A DNA stretch of 64,000 nucleotides from Petunia secreta (taxonomy: Eukaryota; Streptophyta; Magnoliopsida; Solanales; Solanaceae): positions 22,728,001-22,792,000 of the forward strand of contig JARKIP010000011.1 of the NCBI GenBank assembly GCA_029990175.1. The letters run 5' to 3'. This document shows positions 1 through 11,440 of this stretch, piece after piece. A program made the translations under genes and the position numbers. Each line of letters opens with the position of its first letter. Position 1 is the first letter of the stretch. Below the pieces are notes generated by a model. The model saw nothing but the letters and a program-made list of their open reading frames with translations, was not told the origin of the DNA and searched no databases.

Positions 1-15
1 TACTTTATACCTAAA

Positions 16-215
16 CTCGCAGTATTTTGGGCGGGGGGGGGGGGGGGGGGGGGGATGCAACTCCCATAATTATTGAACTGGGGAACAAGTACTTAAAAAT
101 GCAGAGTCCCAGTATTTTATAATGGGCACGAAGGGATTTTCCCACCCGCTCACTGGCATTGGTGCTGGAGTACAAGTGCTTCATATGTGAACTCACGGTA
201 TATAAAAATACTACA
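16..215. repeat. Minisatellite cluster 1 (CAGTATTTT / ACAAGTACTT family)
   Basis: Diverged copies of the words CAGTATTTT, ACAAGTACTT and a GGTGCTGG-like block occur here. The same words recur at 3121-3290 and 5320-6260. A 22-nt run of G at 33-54 interrupts the first copy. Units are too diverged here to give a fixed period. Confidence 0.55.
33..54. repeat. Poly-G homopolymer (22 nt)
   Basis: An uninterrupted run of 22 G lies within the minisatellite cluster. A run of this length is prone to slippage and to assembly or sequencing error, so its exact length is uncertain. Confidence 0.8.
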
Positions 216-345
216 ATTAAAGTATTAGAATTCCTATTTATATACTTCACAAGCTAATAAATAATAACAAACAAACAACATATTAACTATACATACTTCA
301 AAAAATGTGTACATTGCATTTTTTATAAAAAAGATAAATAAAGAT

Positions 346-1344
346 TCAAAGAATAAGCAGTCTTCCATGTTCACAAGCTAGCTTCTCATCATGCTCTCCA
401 TAATCATCATTCAATTTCTCTGGTGGAGTTTCATAGCCTTCATCTCTTTTTGATTTTCCATGCTCCAGTAGATTAGCAGCAACCATTCTCCTGTAAATAG
501 TAATAGCTTCTACTCCCCATTCATATTTAAACAAATCCTGTCCAAGCATGAGTAGATCTGTAAACCTTGCTACAAAAAGACCACAGTCTGTGTCTCCTAA
601 TTGTTTTGGTGCTGTTTAATAAACAATATCAAGTTTCTTGTAGGTCGTACCAAAATTAGGATATTTTGTATGAAAATCCATCTCTTTTGGTAGCTTAGGT
701 ATAGCAATTGCATACACTCCCATCTTCATCTTCACAAAATCTTCATCCCCATCAAAAACGGAATCATAGACATCTATTCTATGATCTTTTATAGAATAAA
801 CTCCCAACCAATAATGAGTGCAAGACATGTAATCATCAGGATCATCTGAAGGCTTCCTAATTGGCATAAACACTTTTTCAACTTGACTCCATGCTATGCC
901 ACATTGATTAGTAGCCCCATTCACACACTCAAGTAGGTTATTCTGTGTAGTTCCTTCAAACTGTGCTATATCAAAATCTAACTCAATCTTCTCTAAATCG
1001 TCCAATGTCAAGTCATGAATTGCAAAAACAACTTCTGCTGGAGGTTTATATTTTTTTTTCTTTTGTTGAGCACGAGTCCTTTTTGGTCCTTTCTTTTGTT
1101 GGGCCTTCATTTCTTCAAAACGTTCTTTATTCTTCCACTCTTCTTCCATTCTATCCTTCTTCTGATTTATTCTCCTGGTCTTCTCTTCCTTTCCCATATT
1201 TTCAAAATAGGATTCAACCTTTGAAAAGAACAACGACTCTACAAAAAAATCAAAATTCAAGTCTGTTGTTGTGTACAACGCTGAGTAGTTTGTGAAATGA
1301 TATACATGTTTCTTCCTCAGATAGTACAGTATAACATCAACATG
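346..1344 (-). pseudogene. Ulp1-like C48 peptidase domain exon
   Basis: This is the catalytic exon of the pseudogene above. The minus strand shows THYWLGVYSIKDHRIDVYDS, which carries the catalytic His (HYW) and Asp (VYDS). After the in-frame TAA at 616-618 the same frame continues with APKQLGDTDCGLFVARF, which carries the oxyanion Gln and the nucleophile Cys (DCG). The full His-Asp-Gln-Cys set is therefore visible but split by one stop codon. The exon starts after a good acceptor (TCATGCAG) and its upstream part is a Lys/Glu-rich linker. Ulp1 proteases remove SUMO-like modifiers. As it stands this copy would end before the catalytic Cys and be inactive. Confidence 0.8.
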
Positions 1345-1453
1345 CTGCATGACAAAAAAAATCACAAAACACAAACAAAAAAAAATTAATTAACAAATAT
1401 ATATATATATAAAAGACTACAGAACCAATAATTAAAAAAAAGCTGTAGAAAAC

Positions 1454-1586
1454 CTCATTGGTAAGTGAATATCTTCTATCTGCAATCTCTCTAAACCACA
1501 TTTTGCTCTTCACTGAAACACTATATAATCTAATTTTATTCTTTGAATTGATGTCTGCAATTTTCTCATCATAAAGATCATCACCG
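1454..1586 (-). pseudogene. Internal exon of the Ulp1-type pseudogene
   Basis: A 133-nt exon bounded by TTTTTCAG on its 5' side and a GT donor on its 3' side (minus strand). It encodes a segment with KMWFREIADRRYSLTNE that joins to HVDVILYYLRKK in the next exon, which matches the start of plant Ulp1 domains (a strand before the EHVD..LYYLR block). Confidence 0.6.
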
Positions 1587-1699
1587 CTGAAAAAGTTAAA
1601 CACAAACAACATAAACAATACAAATTTACTAATATAATCTACAACGCCCTGTAACTTAAAATACACAATAACTAAAAAAAATAAAATAAAATAACTTAC

Positions 1700-2277
1700 A
1701 CTTTAGAGATGCTGTTTTGATCAGCCACTTTCAAGCCTTCCTTCAACCATTTATCAAAAACTGCCAAACAATTAGACGTGGCATTGACAGTATGAAAAGG
1801 TCATACACGCTTATAAGAAGGCTTCCAATCAGACTTTTCCTTTGGCTCAAAAGGCCTGAATGGAGATAATAAGTGGCGGCTAATCTTACGAACCCTATGT
1901 CCCCTGCCTAACAGCTCTCCTCCTTCTGGATGATTTAATGGTTTGTCTGGCAAAACAGCTAAATTCATAACTTCCTCTTTTTTGACTGAACACTCCATAG
2001 CTGGCTGTTGTTTAGGTGAAGACACATCTGCAAAATTCCTTGGAGAGATATCTGTTCCAGCAACCTTCCATTTCTCCACAAAAATTAACTGTTCAGGTGT
2101 TTTCATGGCTGAATCCAAAGCAGACTCTTGCTCCAGTACTACAACAGACGCATCAGCAAATGTCGTAAGTTTTGAATTATCTTTTTCTATCAATGCTGAG
2201 CGATCGATATCCATAGAATCTGTCTTGACACCTATCGACCACTGCTGCAGTCTCTTGCGATGGCTGTGTGAAGCCAA
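1700..2277 (-). pseudogene. Linker exon of the Ulp1-type pseudogene, with in-frame TGA
   Basis: An open minus-strand segment rich in Ser, Lys and Glu. It is followed in the same frame, across a TGA at 1801-1803, by a segment ending ADQNSISK and a good GTAAGT donor at 1699-1694. The amino acids before the stop (SPFRPFEPKEKSDWKPSYKR) and after it fit one exon. The TGA is one C-to-T change from CGA. Confidence 0.5.
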
Positions 2278-3120
2278 GTGAAAATGAAGGTGCTTCTATG
2301 CGACCAATATTCATGATACTTTTGTTTGCTTCAGCCAAATTTTCACCAATTTTAGTTTTGACGGGAGATGCAATTTCAGGAGAAGCATCATTATCACATT
2401 TCTTCCTTTTCTTGCTAGAAAATGCTTTCAAAATCTTTTTGGGAGACGAATCCTCAACAGCTTTGTTGAGACCTTCTTTAGAACCTTCTTGAGAACCTTT
2501 ATAAATAAAGATAATATATCACAAATTTGCCAACAATAAAAAACACAAAAAATAACTATAAAAATACGATTACATACCTTCTGGTGTAAAAACAAGACCA
2601 GCTATGCAAAGCTCACTGACAGTCTTAACTTCAAGTCGAACCTCAGCACTGTGACTGCGCTGATTGACAACATCTTCATTATCAGCTTTAACATTTGTTG
2701 TTTCTGTAAATGGAACAAGACACACTATTCATTGACCAACCAACAGGGTATTTTCTGCTGGACTGTGGAACATGCAAAATATATAATATATTTTCGCGTA
2801 CCAGGAGTAAAAAACATTTGGTTATCAGCAAGCTTAATTACTTGAGAACCTTCTTGAGAACTTTCCTGAGAGACTTCTAAACAAGACAATTTGTTACATA
2901 TTTTTAACAACAAAAATAGGAACACTAATTATTATATGAAAATTACTTTTACATACCTACTGGTGTCCAAATACCCGTTTCAACAAGATGCTTTAATTCA
3001 TTAATTTGTTCTTCAACACCATTATTACCTTCTGTAAAAATAAATAAGCACAATACATTACATTTCTCTATAGAAAACAGAAGTGCACACATATTTAAAA
3101 TAAATTTGCATTACTATAAA

Positions 3121-3290
3121 CTTCCCAGCCATTCGTGTTGGGGCACAAATACTTCATATGAAAAAGTCACAGTATTTGTGCTGGGGCTATACTGTTTTGT
3201 TATAGAAAGTCCCGTAATTTAGAACTGGGACACAAGTACTTGTTAAACAAAGAGTCCCAGTATTTTATTATCTGGGACATTAGCATATCA
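3121..3290. repeat. Minisatellite cluster 2, within the pseudogene
   Basis: Contains GTCACAGTATTTGTGCTGGG, GACACAAGTACTTGTTAAAC and AGAGTCCCAGTATTTTATTA in the same order and orientation as the large cluster at 5320-6260. It lies in a non-coding (probably intronic) part of the DUF1985/Ulp1 pseudogene. Confidence 0.65.
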
Positions 3291-3497
3291 TAAAAAAACA
3301 CAGTATTACTGCATAATATGTTGGTTAAATCTACCAACAAGTTTTTTTCTTCTTACCATCTGTTGGATTCAAATATACATCATCATCTTTAGATGGACAC
3401 TTCTCCAATAAATCAGATGAAGGATTCTGTTTATCTGCATATACAGTAAAAAAAATCATTACATTAAACAAAAAATTCTCTTTTACTTAGATTACGA

Positions 3498-3917
3498 TTA
3501 TATAGAATACTCTATTTGACTACCATGACTTTGTTGATGATGGTCTGAATTTGATGGCGCCTTTTCTAAACCATTTGTACCTTCATCAATAGGGTCACAG
3601 GTATCAGCTTTATAATCCTCTAAAACATCCATAATCATTTGATTGCTTTTATCTATTAAAGCAGCTGGAATACCATGATCACTTTGTACACTACCAACAA
3701 GCTCTGGCCGATTATATCTTTCTTTGAAAAAACTATCGCGACCATCTGAATAATTCAAATTATCAACAAAACGACTCTTCTCATTTCTACTCCTGGTGTC
3801 TGATTTACTTACAGACAGACCACAGTTTTCTCCGAGATCGCTTGTCTTTGATTTTGCAACAAGAAGAAGTAATGAATCAAACTTTGCATTCAACATATCT
3901 GTAATCCTCTTCTCCAT
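3498..3917 (-). pseudogene. Central low-complexity exon of the DUF1985/Ulp1 pseudogene
   Basis: A 139-residue open segment rich in Ser, Asp and Lys, with a short coiled-coil-like start (KRITDMLNAKFDSLLLLVAKS). Upstream, near 3956, the frame of the preceding exon (EAKIQHMIN) shifts by one base before HLKNSVKKDLADMEKR. It probably links the two domains; no independent function is seen. Confidence 0.45.
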
Positions 3918-4302
3918 GTCAGCAAGATCTTTCTTAACACTATTTTTCAGATGAATTGATCATATGTTGAATCTTGGCCTCAGTAGGTAAGTTTACTTTG
4001 AGATTAGCTGTCAATCTCTGATAAAAGAAAAAACGTTAAAACAACATAAGAAAAAAAAAATAAAAAGACAAAACCCACGAAGAATTTCACCTTTACAACT
4101 TCGTTCATGTCAATAGAATCTTCTGTTGAACTAGTCTTTGAAGATGACTTTGAGGGTGACTTTGAAGTTGAAGCATGTTTAGATTTATGCCTTATTGGTC
4201 TCACTGAGGCATCCTCCCAAAACTATTAAAAAGTACATTTCAAAACAAACAAAAAAGTAAAAAAAATAAATAACAAACAGAAGCAAGTACTCGTAAAACT
4301 CA

Positions 4303-5256
4303 CCTGTTCATTATGAAAGTAGTCATCACACAAGACATTGTATTGAGGGGTAAAAGTACATGTGTAACGAAGCATCACAGGTTTGATCCTAGGACGAACA
4401 GTAAAATACTGCCTGAACACAGGGAACACCTCTGCCACCCAGCAACAGAATAGGAAGGGCATACCAGGAAACAAATAAGTAGTAGAATTTGGCTTTATGA
4501 TTGATTGCAAATGGTGTACCATTTGACGATATATCTCAGTACCCCACTGATAACAGCTATGCACCTCTTCATTATCAATAATAATCATATGTTGATCATC
4601 CACTACTCTAGGTAATGGCCGGCCCAATAAAACAGAATTAAGCAAATAAACCTCAGCTAGTTTAACAGCATCATCTTACTCTAAAGGAACATCCAATCGT
4701 GCAGCTGACACTCTATTCACATTACCCTTGCTCTTTGGAGCCACTCTCACATAACTGGAATGATGTTCAATCAAATCAAGCAAGTCATATAACTTTAAAG
4801 TCCACCTGCTGTCCTTTTTATTAACATCATCTTCAGGATTCCTGAAATATTTCTCCTTTAATCTACTCTTTGAAAGCTTAAAAATACTTATATCTACAAT
4901 ACTGGAAATATTAAGACCACTAACTACATGAAAATCATCAGCTGTGAAATCTACTATATCACCAAAAACTTTGAAGCTAAGCTTAGTGTTGTCTGAAGAA
5001 ACTATTTGAGACTGCAGAAAACAATTTATTAGCCTCCCAGAATATTTAGCATCTTCCAAAAGCATAAACTTGCCGAATGGCCCTTTCTTCAGTTTCTCCA
5101 GGTAATCCGCAGACAATAACCCTTCAAGTAATCCACGATACTCTGTGTCACCTTTCCACTGACAATCACGATTTTTCCACTGCGCAAATGGAAGCAATAT
5201 ACCATCGTCGTTTGGCAGATTATCCATAAGCTCATTACTTGGTATAATCTCCATTG
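4303..5256 (-). pseudogene. DUF1985 domain exon
   Basis: The longest exon of the pseudogene. It begins near MEIIPSNELMDNL and contains GPFGKFMLLEDAKYSGRLIN and KVFGDIVDFTADDFHVVSGL, the pattern of the DUF1985 domain. An in-frame TAA at 4676-4678 separates DVPLE from DDAVKLAEVYLLNSVLLGR, which clearly continues the same domain. The exon ends with DYFHNEQ before a GTGAGT donor at about 4302. DUF1985 is found mainly in plant proteins tied to mobile elements and commonly precedes a Ulp1 domain. Confidence 0.7.
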
Positions 5257-5319
5257 ATGTAATATTAACACATGTATTAAAATAAAACAAAGAAAAATTT
5301 ATACATATATTCTTGCACC

Positions 5320-6260
5320 CAAAAAACCAGCAGACATTGGTGCTGGGAGCACAAGTAGTTAATGTGCAAAGTCACAGTATTTTTGGTGCTGGGGGTACAA
5401 GTAGTTCATGTGCAAGGTCACAGTGTTTTGTGCTGGGGGAGAGCTTGTTGGCCCACCCCCTCCCCCCCAGACATTGGTGCTGGGAGCACAAGTAGTTCAT
5501 GTGCATGGTCGCAGTATTTTCTGCTAGGGCCTTTGATACTTTGTTATAGAAAGTCCCATATTTTTAGAACTGGGACACAAGCACTTGTTAAACAAGGGGG
5601 TTGCAGTATTTGGTGCTGGGGCCTATGATGCTTTGTTATACAAAGTCCCATGTTTTAGAACTGGGACACAAGCACTTGTTAAACAAGGGGTCGCAGTATC
5701 TTGTGCTGGGACAAGCACTTGTTAAACAGGGGGTCGCAGTATTTTGTATTGGGACAAGCACTTGTTAAACAGGGGGTCGCAGTATTTTGTGATGGGACAA
5801 GCACTTGTTAAACAGGGGGTCACAATATTTTGTGCTGGGACCTATGATGATTTGTTATACAAAGTCCCATGTTTTAGTAGTGTTTGTGCTGGGGGAGAGC
5901 TTGGTGGCCCATCCCCTCACCCAGATATTGTTGCTGGAAGGACAAGTAGTTAATGTGCATGATGACAGTATTGTAGAACTGAGACACAAACACTTGTTAA
6001 ACAAAGGGGTCCAGTATTTTGTGCTGGGGCAACAGTCTATCACCCATAGAGAGTCACGGTATATAGTTCTAGGGCGAAGGGTTTCACAAAAAAAAAAAAA
6101 ACCGTTGCCCTCTTTAAAAATAACCCACCATTTACACACGGACAAGTACCTGTTAAAAACACACAGTCAGAGGCTTTTATCATGGGGCAACAGCCTGTCC
6201 CAACAAAAGGTCACAGTATATAGTTCTGGGGCAATGGGTATCACAGAAAAAAGTGTTCCC
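5320..6260. repeat. Minisatellite cluster 3, including three tandem 43-bp units
   Basis: About 900 bp of short related units built from a near-palindrome ACAAGCACTTGT, then TAAACAGGGGGTCGCAG, then TATTTTGTGCTGGG. Three near-identical 43-bp units are strictly tandem at 5711-5753, 5754-5796 and 5797-5839; the rest are diverged or separated. Short open frames across it are by-products of the repeat. It sits just 5' of the pseudogene's first recognised exon. Confidence 0.75.
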
Positions 6261-6742
6261 CTTAAAAAAAACCACACCATTTTAAAGAGAATCAACAGCT
6301 TATACTGTACTCCAATGGAAAATCTAAACATTTTTCGAAACAAAATCAAAACCTAATAACCCATATACATGTACAAAAATGAAAAAAAAAACAATACGAA
6401 GTAAACACAGTTACCTTAATATACGAAACAGCAAAACAATGTTTTTACCCAAATACAAAGCTTCAAAATCACTTCTGTTTAAATAAGAAATTGGTGTATT
6501 TCGAAAGAGAGTTCGTATATTTTGAAGGAATTCAAAAGTCACAGTATCAAACAGAAACAAAAACCACGAATAAGTTAAAAATAAGGAAGGGTAAAACCGG
6601 AATTTCCAAAATGTGCAAAACGACGTCGTGATACTATTATTTTTAAAAATGCGTCTAGTGGCTAATTCTCAGCGAATTTTTAAACAGAGGCTACGCATCA
6701 CATAGCGGGTGCCAAAGTGGCTTCCGCGCGAAATTTTTACCA
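6261..6742. other. Intergenic stretch, nothing recognised
   Basis: AT-rich DNA with no convincing ORF. A short segment near 6600-6740 is richer in CpG (CGACGTCGTG, TTCCGCGCG) and could be the outer end of the Ulp1-bearing element, but no matching inverted repeat was found on the other side. Confidence 0.4.
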
Positions 6743-6752
6743 TTTCTTCTAA

Positions 6753-7982
6753 GGGAAAATTATATGGAGAGACACTTCACTCATGAAAATTACTAAAAAT
6801 AGCCCTTATTTCCTTACTTTACCCGACCTAGCACCTCCCCCCTCTTTTTTTATTTTTTCTTTCACTCTATAGCACCCCCATATTTAAAGGAAAAAAAAAT
6901 CATAGCCCTCATTTTTCCTTTCTTCTCTTTCACTCCTTCCCATTTTTCCTCTCTTCTTTCCCCTCTTACAAAATCATGTCGCCCCCCTCCCCACCCCTTC
7001 CACTGCTGCCTCACCTCCATTCCATCTCCTCCAAGCCACTGCCTCTGCCACCACCGCCGTCATAGCCACACCACCGCCACTGCTTCTTCTTCTTCTTTCT
7101 TTTTTTTTTTTTTTTTGCTTTTTAAATAATAATGTCGATTTTTTGTTGTATATTTTGGTCAAAACTCTGATGAGGAGTTTGTTTATCATGATTTTTCTTC
7201 TTTTTTCACATTTTTCATAAGAATCCGGTGAGATCTACTAGTTTTTTGTTAAAACTTTTTAGATCTAGTATTTTTCTTGTATAAAACTGTACAAATCTTG
7301 TATATTTGTTAAGATTTCGTGTAGAACTGCCCGAAACACTGTATATAATAATTTTTGCAAGTTTATATGATTTTATACATTTTTATACAAGTTTATACAC
7401 TCCTGTAAACGTGTATAAAAATATATAGATATATGTATATGTGTGTATATACAGTGAATAAACATATTCTATGCACTTCTGTAAATTTGTATAAAGTTGT
7501 ATACGCATGTATGAGCAATGAATAAACTTATATAAATTTCTGATTTGTGCACTATTTATGGATGTTTGTATAAAAGTTATATTTTTTGTGTATATTTTTG
7601 TATTTTTCTTCTTGCATACACATTTTTCTATGTACTTTTACATGTATAATTTATTATCTTAATAGATTTAGGTGTATAAAATTATCAAAACATAACTATT
7701 TAAATAAATCCACCAATAAAATAAGCACTCCGATGAGATCCGGTAGATTTTTAATTTTCCGGCCACTGCCGCCGGCTGCTTGGTTTCCGGCGGAAGATCA
7801 GTGGCGGGGGAGGGTGGGGGAATGGCTCCTAGGGTTTTTAGTTTAAAGGGGTGCTATGTTTTGTAATTTAAAAATAAGGAGGTGCTATGTTATGTAAATT
7901 AAAAATAAGGGGGTGCTATAAGAAAAATATGGCCTCTCATTTGTAACTATTTTACTTTGAAGAGCTAGTTTTGAAATTCCTC
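6753..7982. mobile_element. MULE-like non-autonomous DNA transposon
   Basis: A 1230-bp segment flanked by the 10-bp direct repeat TTTCTTCTAA (6743-6752 and 7983-7992). Ends are imperfect inverted repeats: the left starts GGGAAAATTATATGG, the right (reversed) starts GAGGAATTTCAAAAC. Further in, both ends carry matching ATAGC(A)CCC and TAGCACCTCC blocks separated by AT-rich DNA. A 9-10 bp target duplication with long, loose inverted repeats is typical of Mutator-like elements. The inside has no transposase. It holds a Pro/Ala codon-like CCACCACCGCC patch near 7000-7090, a long TATA-rich middle and a second GC-rich patch near 7740-7830, which could be captured host sequence. Confidence 0.65.
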
Positions 7983-7992
7983 TTTCTTCTAA

Positions 7993-8824
7993 AGGAGGCC
8001 CAAAGCTTCACACACAAATAGACAAAATATAAATAATTTTTTTGTGCAAATTAAACATTTTGGTATCCGGTATTGAATTTTTTGAGCACTTTTTTTTAGT
8101 GCTATTGAGTTTTTGAGTACTTTTAAAATGATTTTTAATCCTACCCATTTGTTTCCCAACTTTCGAATTTGTTTTACGATTGTGGAAACAGCTATTGTTG
8201 GCAAAAGCAATCGACAGAAGAAGAACAAGGGAGTAGAAAAAAGATCTAAGAAAAGAAAATAAAAGCTCTTTTTTTTGGATTAAACCTAAATTAACTGCAT
8301 AGGATGAACTCAAAATGGATGAAGCTAGTATTTATGCGTGTCATGAATTATTTTGTTCTCAGAAAAGAAGCCAGCTTGGCAAAGATGATAATGGTGCACA
8401 AGAAAATAATGATGGCGACTTTTAAGGTGTGTCCCTCTGTTATCCTCCGAAAAAGTATTTGAAATACTATTAACGTAGATTAAAAAAATGATTAGGGCTT
8501 TAATCAGCAAATCATTATTGGAATTACAAACAAAATAATGAATCTAGCACCAGAACCATAGTCTGGATGTGGAACCTCGACCGGAACACGAACTTGACCC
8601 CAATGACGGTTTTTTTTTCTTTTTTTATTCAATTTTTTTCTTCTTTTAACTATTATTTTATTGATCTTAAGAAGACACAAGTGATGAGCTACTCAAAGTT
8701 CCATTAAAGATGTTTGAAGAAGCTTGAAGCAACAAATGAGTTTAGTGATTTTGTGCAGTTTGATACAAATTAATCTCAAATCTGCACCATTAGATAAGCA
8801 CCGTGCATTGAAGTGATAACGATT
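7993..8824. other. Intergenic stretch, no gene seen
   Basis: AT-rich, with short open frames on the minus strand that show no known domain, no codon bias and no splice structure. No RNA gene was recognised. Confidence 0.4.
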
Positions 8825-9960
8825 TGTCATGGTCGTTGTAAATATATAGATATTTTTTTCTACTTTTCAAACATAACAATATCTATTTAAAATGCTAAAA
8901 ACATAGCAAAAATAAAATATAAGGTGGGTAAAACAAAACTCTCTCTCTCATCCCACTGATCAAGCTTCTTCCTTTCTAACAAGGGCAAATATATCTGGAT
9001 GAAGCAGATCTCAATGAAGTAGATCTATGCATTGTTACCTTTTCTATTTTCGATCAAGCCTTTTTTTCTTTAACAAAAGTATAGCTGACCCGAGTAGATC
9101 TAAATGGAGGAGATCTGTTTGCCGCTTTCCCATTCCCATCGATGACCATGCTACATTTTGTTACTGACAAATTTGAAGAAGAAAAGTAGATTTGAATAAA
9201 TCTATTTTTGAAAGCTAGCTCCTCCTACTTTTTTATTTTATGGCGATTATGATAATTTTTGTGGTGGTTTGAAGGCAGAAGGGAATGTATGTTACGTGTA
9301 TATCTATTGTATGTCTAGTGTATCTACTATATATCAATGTATATATAACGACACATACAATTTATGTATGTCTAACTAGTGGTAATGGTATATTTTGTGG
9401 TGTTTTAAAGGTGGAAGGATTGTTTGTCTTGTATGTCTCCATTATATATACAGTGTATGTGTCACTATACAAACAATAGAGATACTAAAAAAAATATAAT
9501 GACATACAACAATTATATAATGTAAATCTAGTATATCTCCATTTTTGTATCTATGTTTTTTTTTGTATATTTTATATACATTGTTGTATCTTTGTGCATT
9601 TTTTATATCTTGAAAAAATTTCATTTTTTAGCAATTTTTTATATCAATAGAGGGCGGCGGGAGGATTACGCATTGACTTTTACGGTCTGTACAGTAGAGA
9701 AGGAAAGAATAAAGAAAAAAATATCAAAAAAATAAGAAAGCAAGCTAGCAGCCAGTGGCAGGGGCAGTAGTGGATTTGAACGGTGGTGGATAGAGTTTAT
9801 GAGAGATAGAAGAAAAGAATAAAGAAAAAAGTAACAAAATATATCCATTTTTTCAAAATTTATTGAAGACTGTATAGGGATTGAGAAAAGAATATTGCTA
9901 TATTTTAAATGTGTTAGAATATTGTTAATTTTATATAAATAGATCTACTAACGCAAAATT
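8825..9960. repeat. AT-rich repeat-like segment, possible degraded MULE
   Basis: Left part has ATAACAATATCTATTTAAAA then AACATAGCA. The right part, reversed, has TTAACAATATTCTAAC then ATTTAAAATATAGCA, so the ends look loosely inverted. Inside, about 9258-9330 and 9398-9470 look like a roughly 140-bp-offset duplication (GTGGT.TTT.AAGG..GAAGG then TGTATGTCT). No clear target duplication was found, so the call is weak. Confidence 0.25.
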
Positions 9961-10134
9961 ATGTTTTCAACTCAAAAGAGAAGCGAAGTTAAAAAAGAAA
10001 GACTCGAATGTAGTGAAGAAGTTGCTCCTGAGCTAATTATATACCAACAAGGAAATTAATCTAAAGCTCACATACTCTCAAGGTACAAGCTGATATTTAT
10101 CAGAAGGAGAACAAAAACTAAAGATCATACATTC

Positions 10135-11417
10135 TGATGTTGGGCATACATTGTTAGATTTTGATATCATGTTCTTATGGTTTTAATATATTTGTAACAG
10201 TTTAAGTGGTTAATTTTGCCAAACATTTGATATTTCACTACTTGATTATGTTTTGATAAAATAGGTAATTTGTAGTATTTTTTTGGAGTGAAATAGAGCT
10301 TGTGGCGCAAAGTTTGAAGATAGCCAAGTTGATGCCATCCAGGTTGGCATCTGAAAGCAAGGACATGATTTTAACGCACAAATTCAAGCTGAAGCTGCAA
10401 AATTAATATGCATAATTAGGAGATGTAAAACAACAGCAAGCCTCTTCCTTGACAGCTCTATTCCTAGGAATTAAACAAGCCAACTTGGAAAAGGAATTCA
10501 ACAAAACAAGCCAAAAACCTAGGAGTTCAAGTCCACGAGAACTGGGAAAAGATACTTCTCCTAAGCAACATGAAGCTGGAACTACAATTCGTACATGTTT
10601 TCTAATTCCAAGTTAAGTAGGAAAATTGTAATGTCTATCTAAGCTCATATTTAAAATTAATTATTGAATTTATACCATGACTATGTGTAGCTAAATTCTT
10701 TGTTCTGGGATTATGGGTTCGTCGTGAATGTTGATATATAAAAGTTAGTTTGATTTAATTAATTTATTATTTTGGGTATTTATTCATATAATGTGCTTAA
10801 TTATTTGATTGTTTGGCCAATAGTTAAATACTACGAATCTTGAATTGAAATTGGGAAAGAGAATTCTTGATTGCAATATGATTGAATATGGCAAGTTCTT
10901 GAACCTGAGCATCGAGGAACAAATTCACAACTAGGATAGAAATATATATTTTTGCCTTGCTTAATCATTATACAATAATCCTTAATGCATTTTTGTTAAT
11001 TCTAATTCCATAGGAATATAGGCGTTAGATTAACTTGAATAGATGAGTAGGATATCGAAAGATTCATATAAGTAAAATTAACCCTGTCGATTAGTAACTC
11101 AGATAAACTAAGGGTTCTAATTAACTGCAGAATTCAGCAGGATTTCCAGATATTCCATAACCCTGGAATGATTTCTCCCCTTGAAATCCAAAACTTTATT
11201 TGTGTGCTTTGATCAAATTATTTGCCTTAGTTATAATTCTACTTTTAAGTTTTAGTTTTTAGTTACCTCTTTAATCCAAAACTCTTGCTTGTTTAGATAA
11301 TTCGAAATCGTTTAATTTAGTTAATAGTTAACATCAGTCTTTGTGGGAACAATACTTGATCTTATCACTTTATTGCTTGTCGACTGCATATACTTGTGTG
11401 TGCATTTGAGAGCAACA
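10135..11417 (+). repeat. 5' LTR of element C
   Basis: A 1283-bp LTR beginning TGATGTTGGGCAT and ending GAGAGCAACA, followed 6 nt later by the primer-binding site. Its last 80 nt (ATCTTATCACTTTATTGCTTG, then TATACTTGTGTGTGCATTTG) match the corresponding end of the E LTRs, and its start matches theirs (TGATGTTTGGCAT). No GC-rich palindrome cluster is seen in it, unlike the A and E LTRs. Confidence 0.8.
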
Positions 11418-11423
11418 AGTTTT

Positions 11424-11440
11424 TGGCGACATTGCCGGGG
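11424..11440 (+). other. Primer-binding site of C, tRNA-Asp type (mutated)
   Basis: TGGCGACATTGCCGGGG compares with the complement of the plant tRNA-Asp 3' end, TGGCGCCGTTGCCGGGG, with two mismatches. It lies 6 nt after the LTR. Confidence 0.8.

Larger units (their letters stand above)
346..5290 (-). pseudogene. DUF1985 / Ulp1 C48-protease transposon-type gene, broken
   Basis: A multi-exon gene read on the minus strand. Its 5' part (about 5290-4303) resembles the DUF1985 region of plant transposon proteins, with FGKFMLLEDAKYSGRLIN-like and FKVFGDIVDFTADDF-like blocks. Its 3' part (1344-346) is a Ulp1-type cysteine protease. In between are short, low-complexity, Ser/Lys-rich exons. Three in-frame stops break it: TAA at 4676-4678, TGA at 1801-1803 and TAA at 616-618. 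There is also a one-base frameshift near 3956. Several introns have good GT-AG borders, for example the exon 1586-1454 and the acceptor before 1344. DUF1985 plus Ulp1 pairs are known from captured or transposase-linked genes in plant DNA transposons; no transposase was found here. The true 5' end is unknown. The reading as a decayed transposon passenger gene is inferred. Confidence 0.75.

Noticed and set aside
11..250. 79-codon ORF with a run of prolines
   Set aside because: The proline run is the poly-G homopolymer read on the minus strand, inside a minisatellite.
5313..6356. Several plus-strand ORFs of 60-183 codons
   Set aside because: They follow the minisatellite units, share repeated phrases and have no domain.
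7586..7846. 86-codon plus ORF inside the MULE-like element
   Set aside because: Composition follows the AT-rich middle and GC-rich patch. No known domain; more likely captured or random sequence.
8008..8510. Minus-strand ORFs of 61-101 codons
   Set aside because: AT-rich, rich in Phe, Lys, Ile and Leu, with no domain, no splice structure and no flanking promoter.
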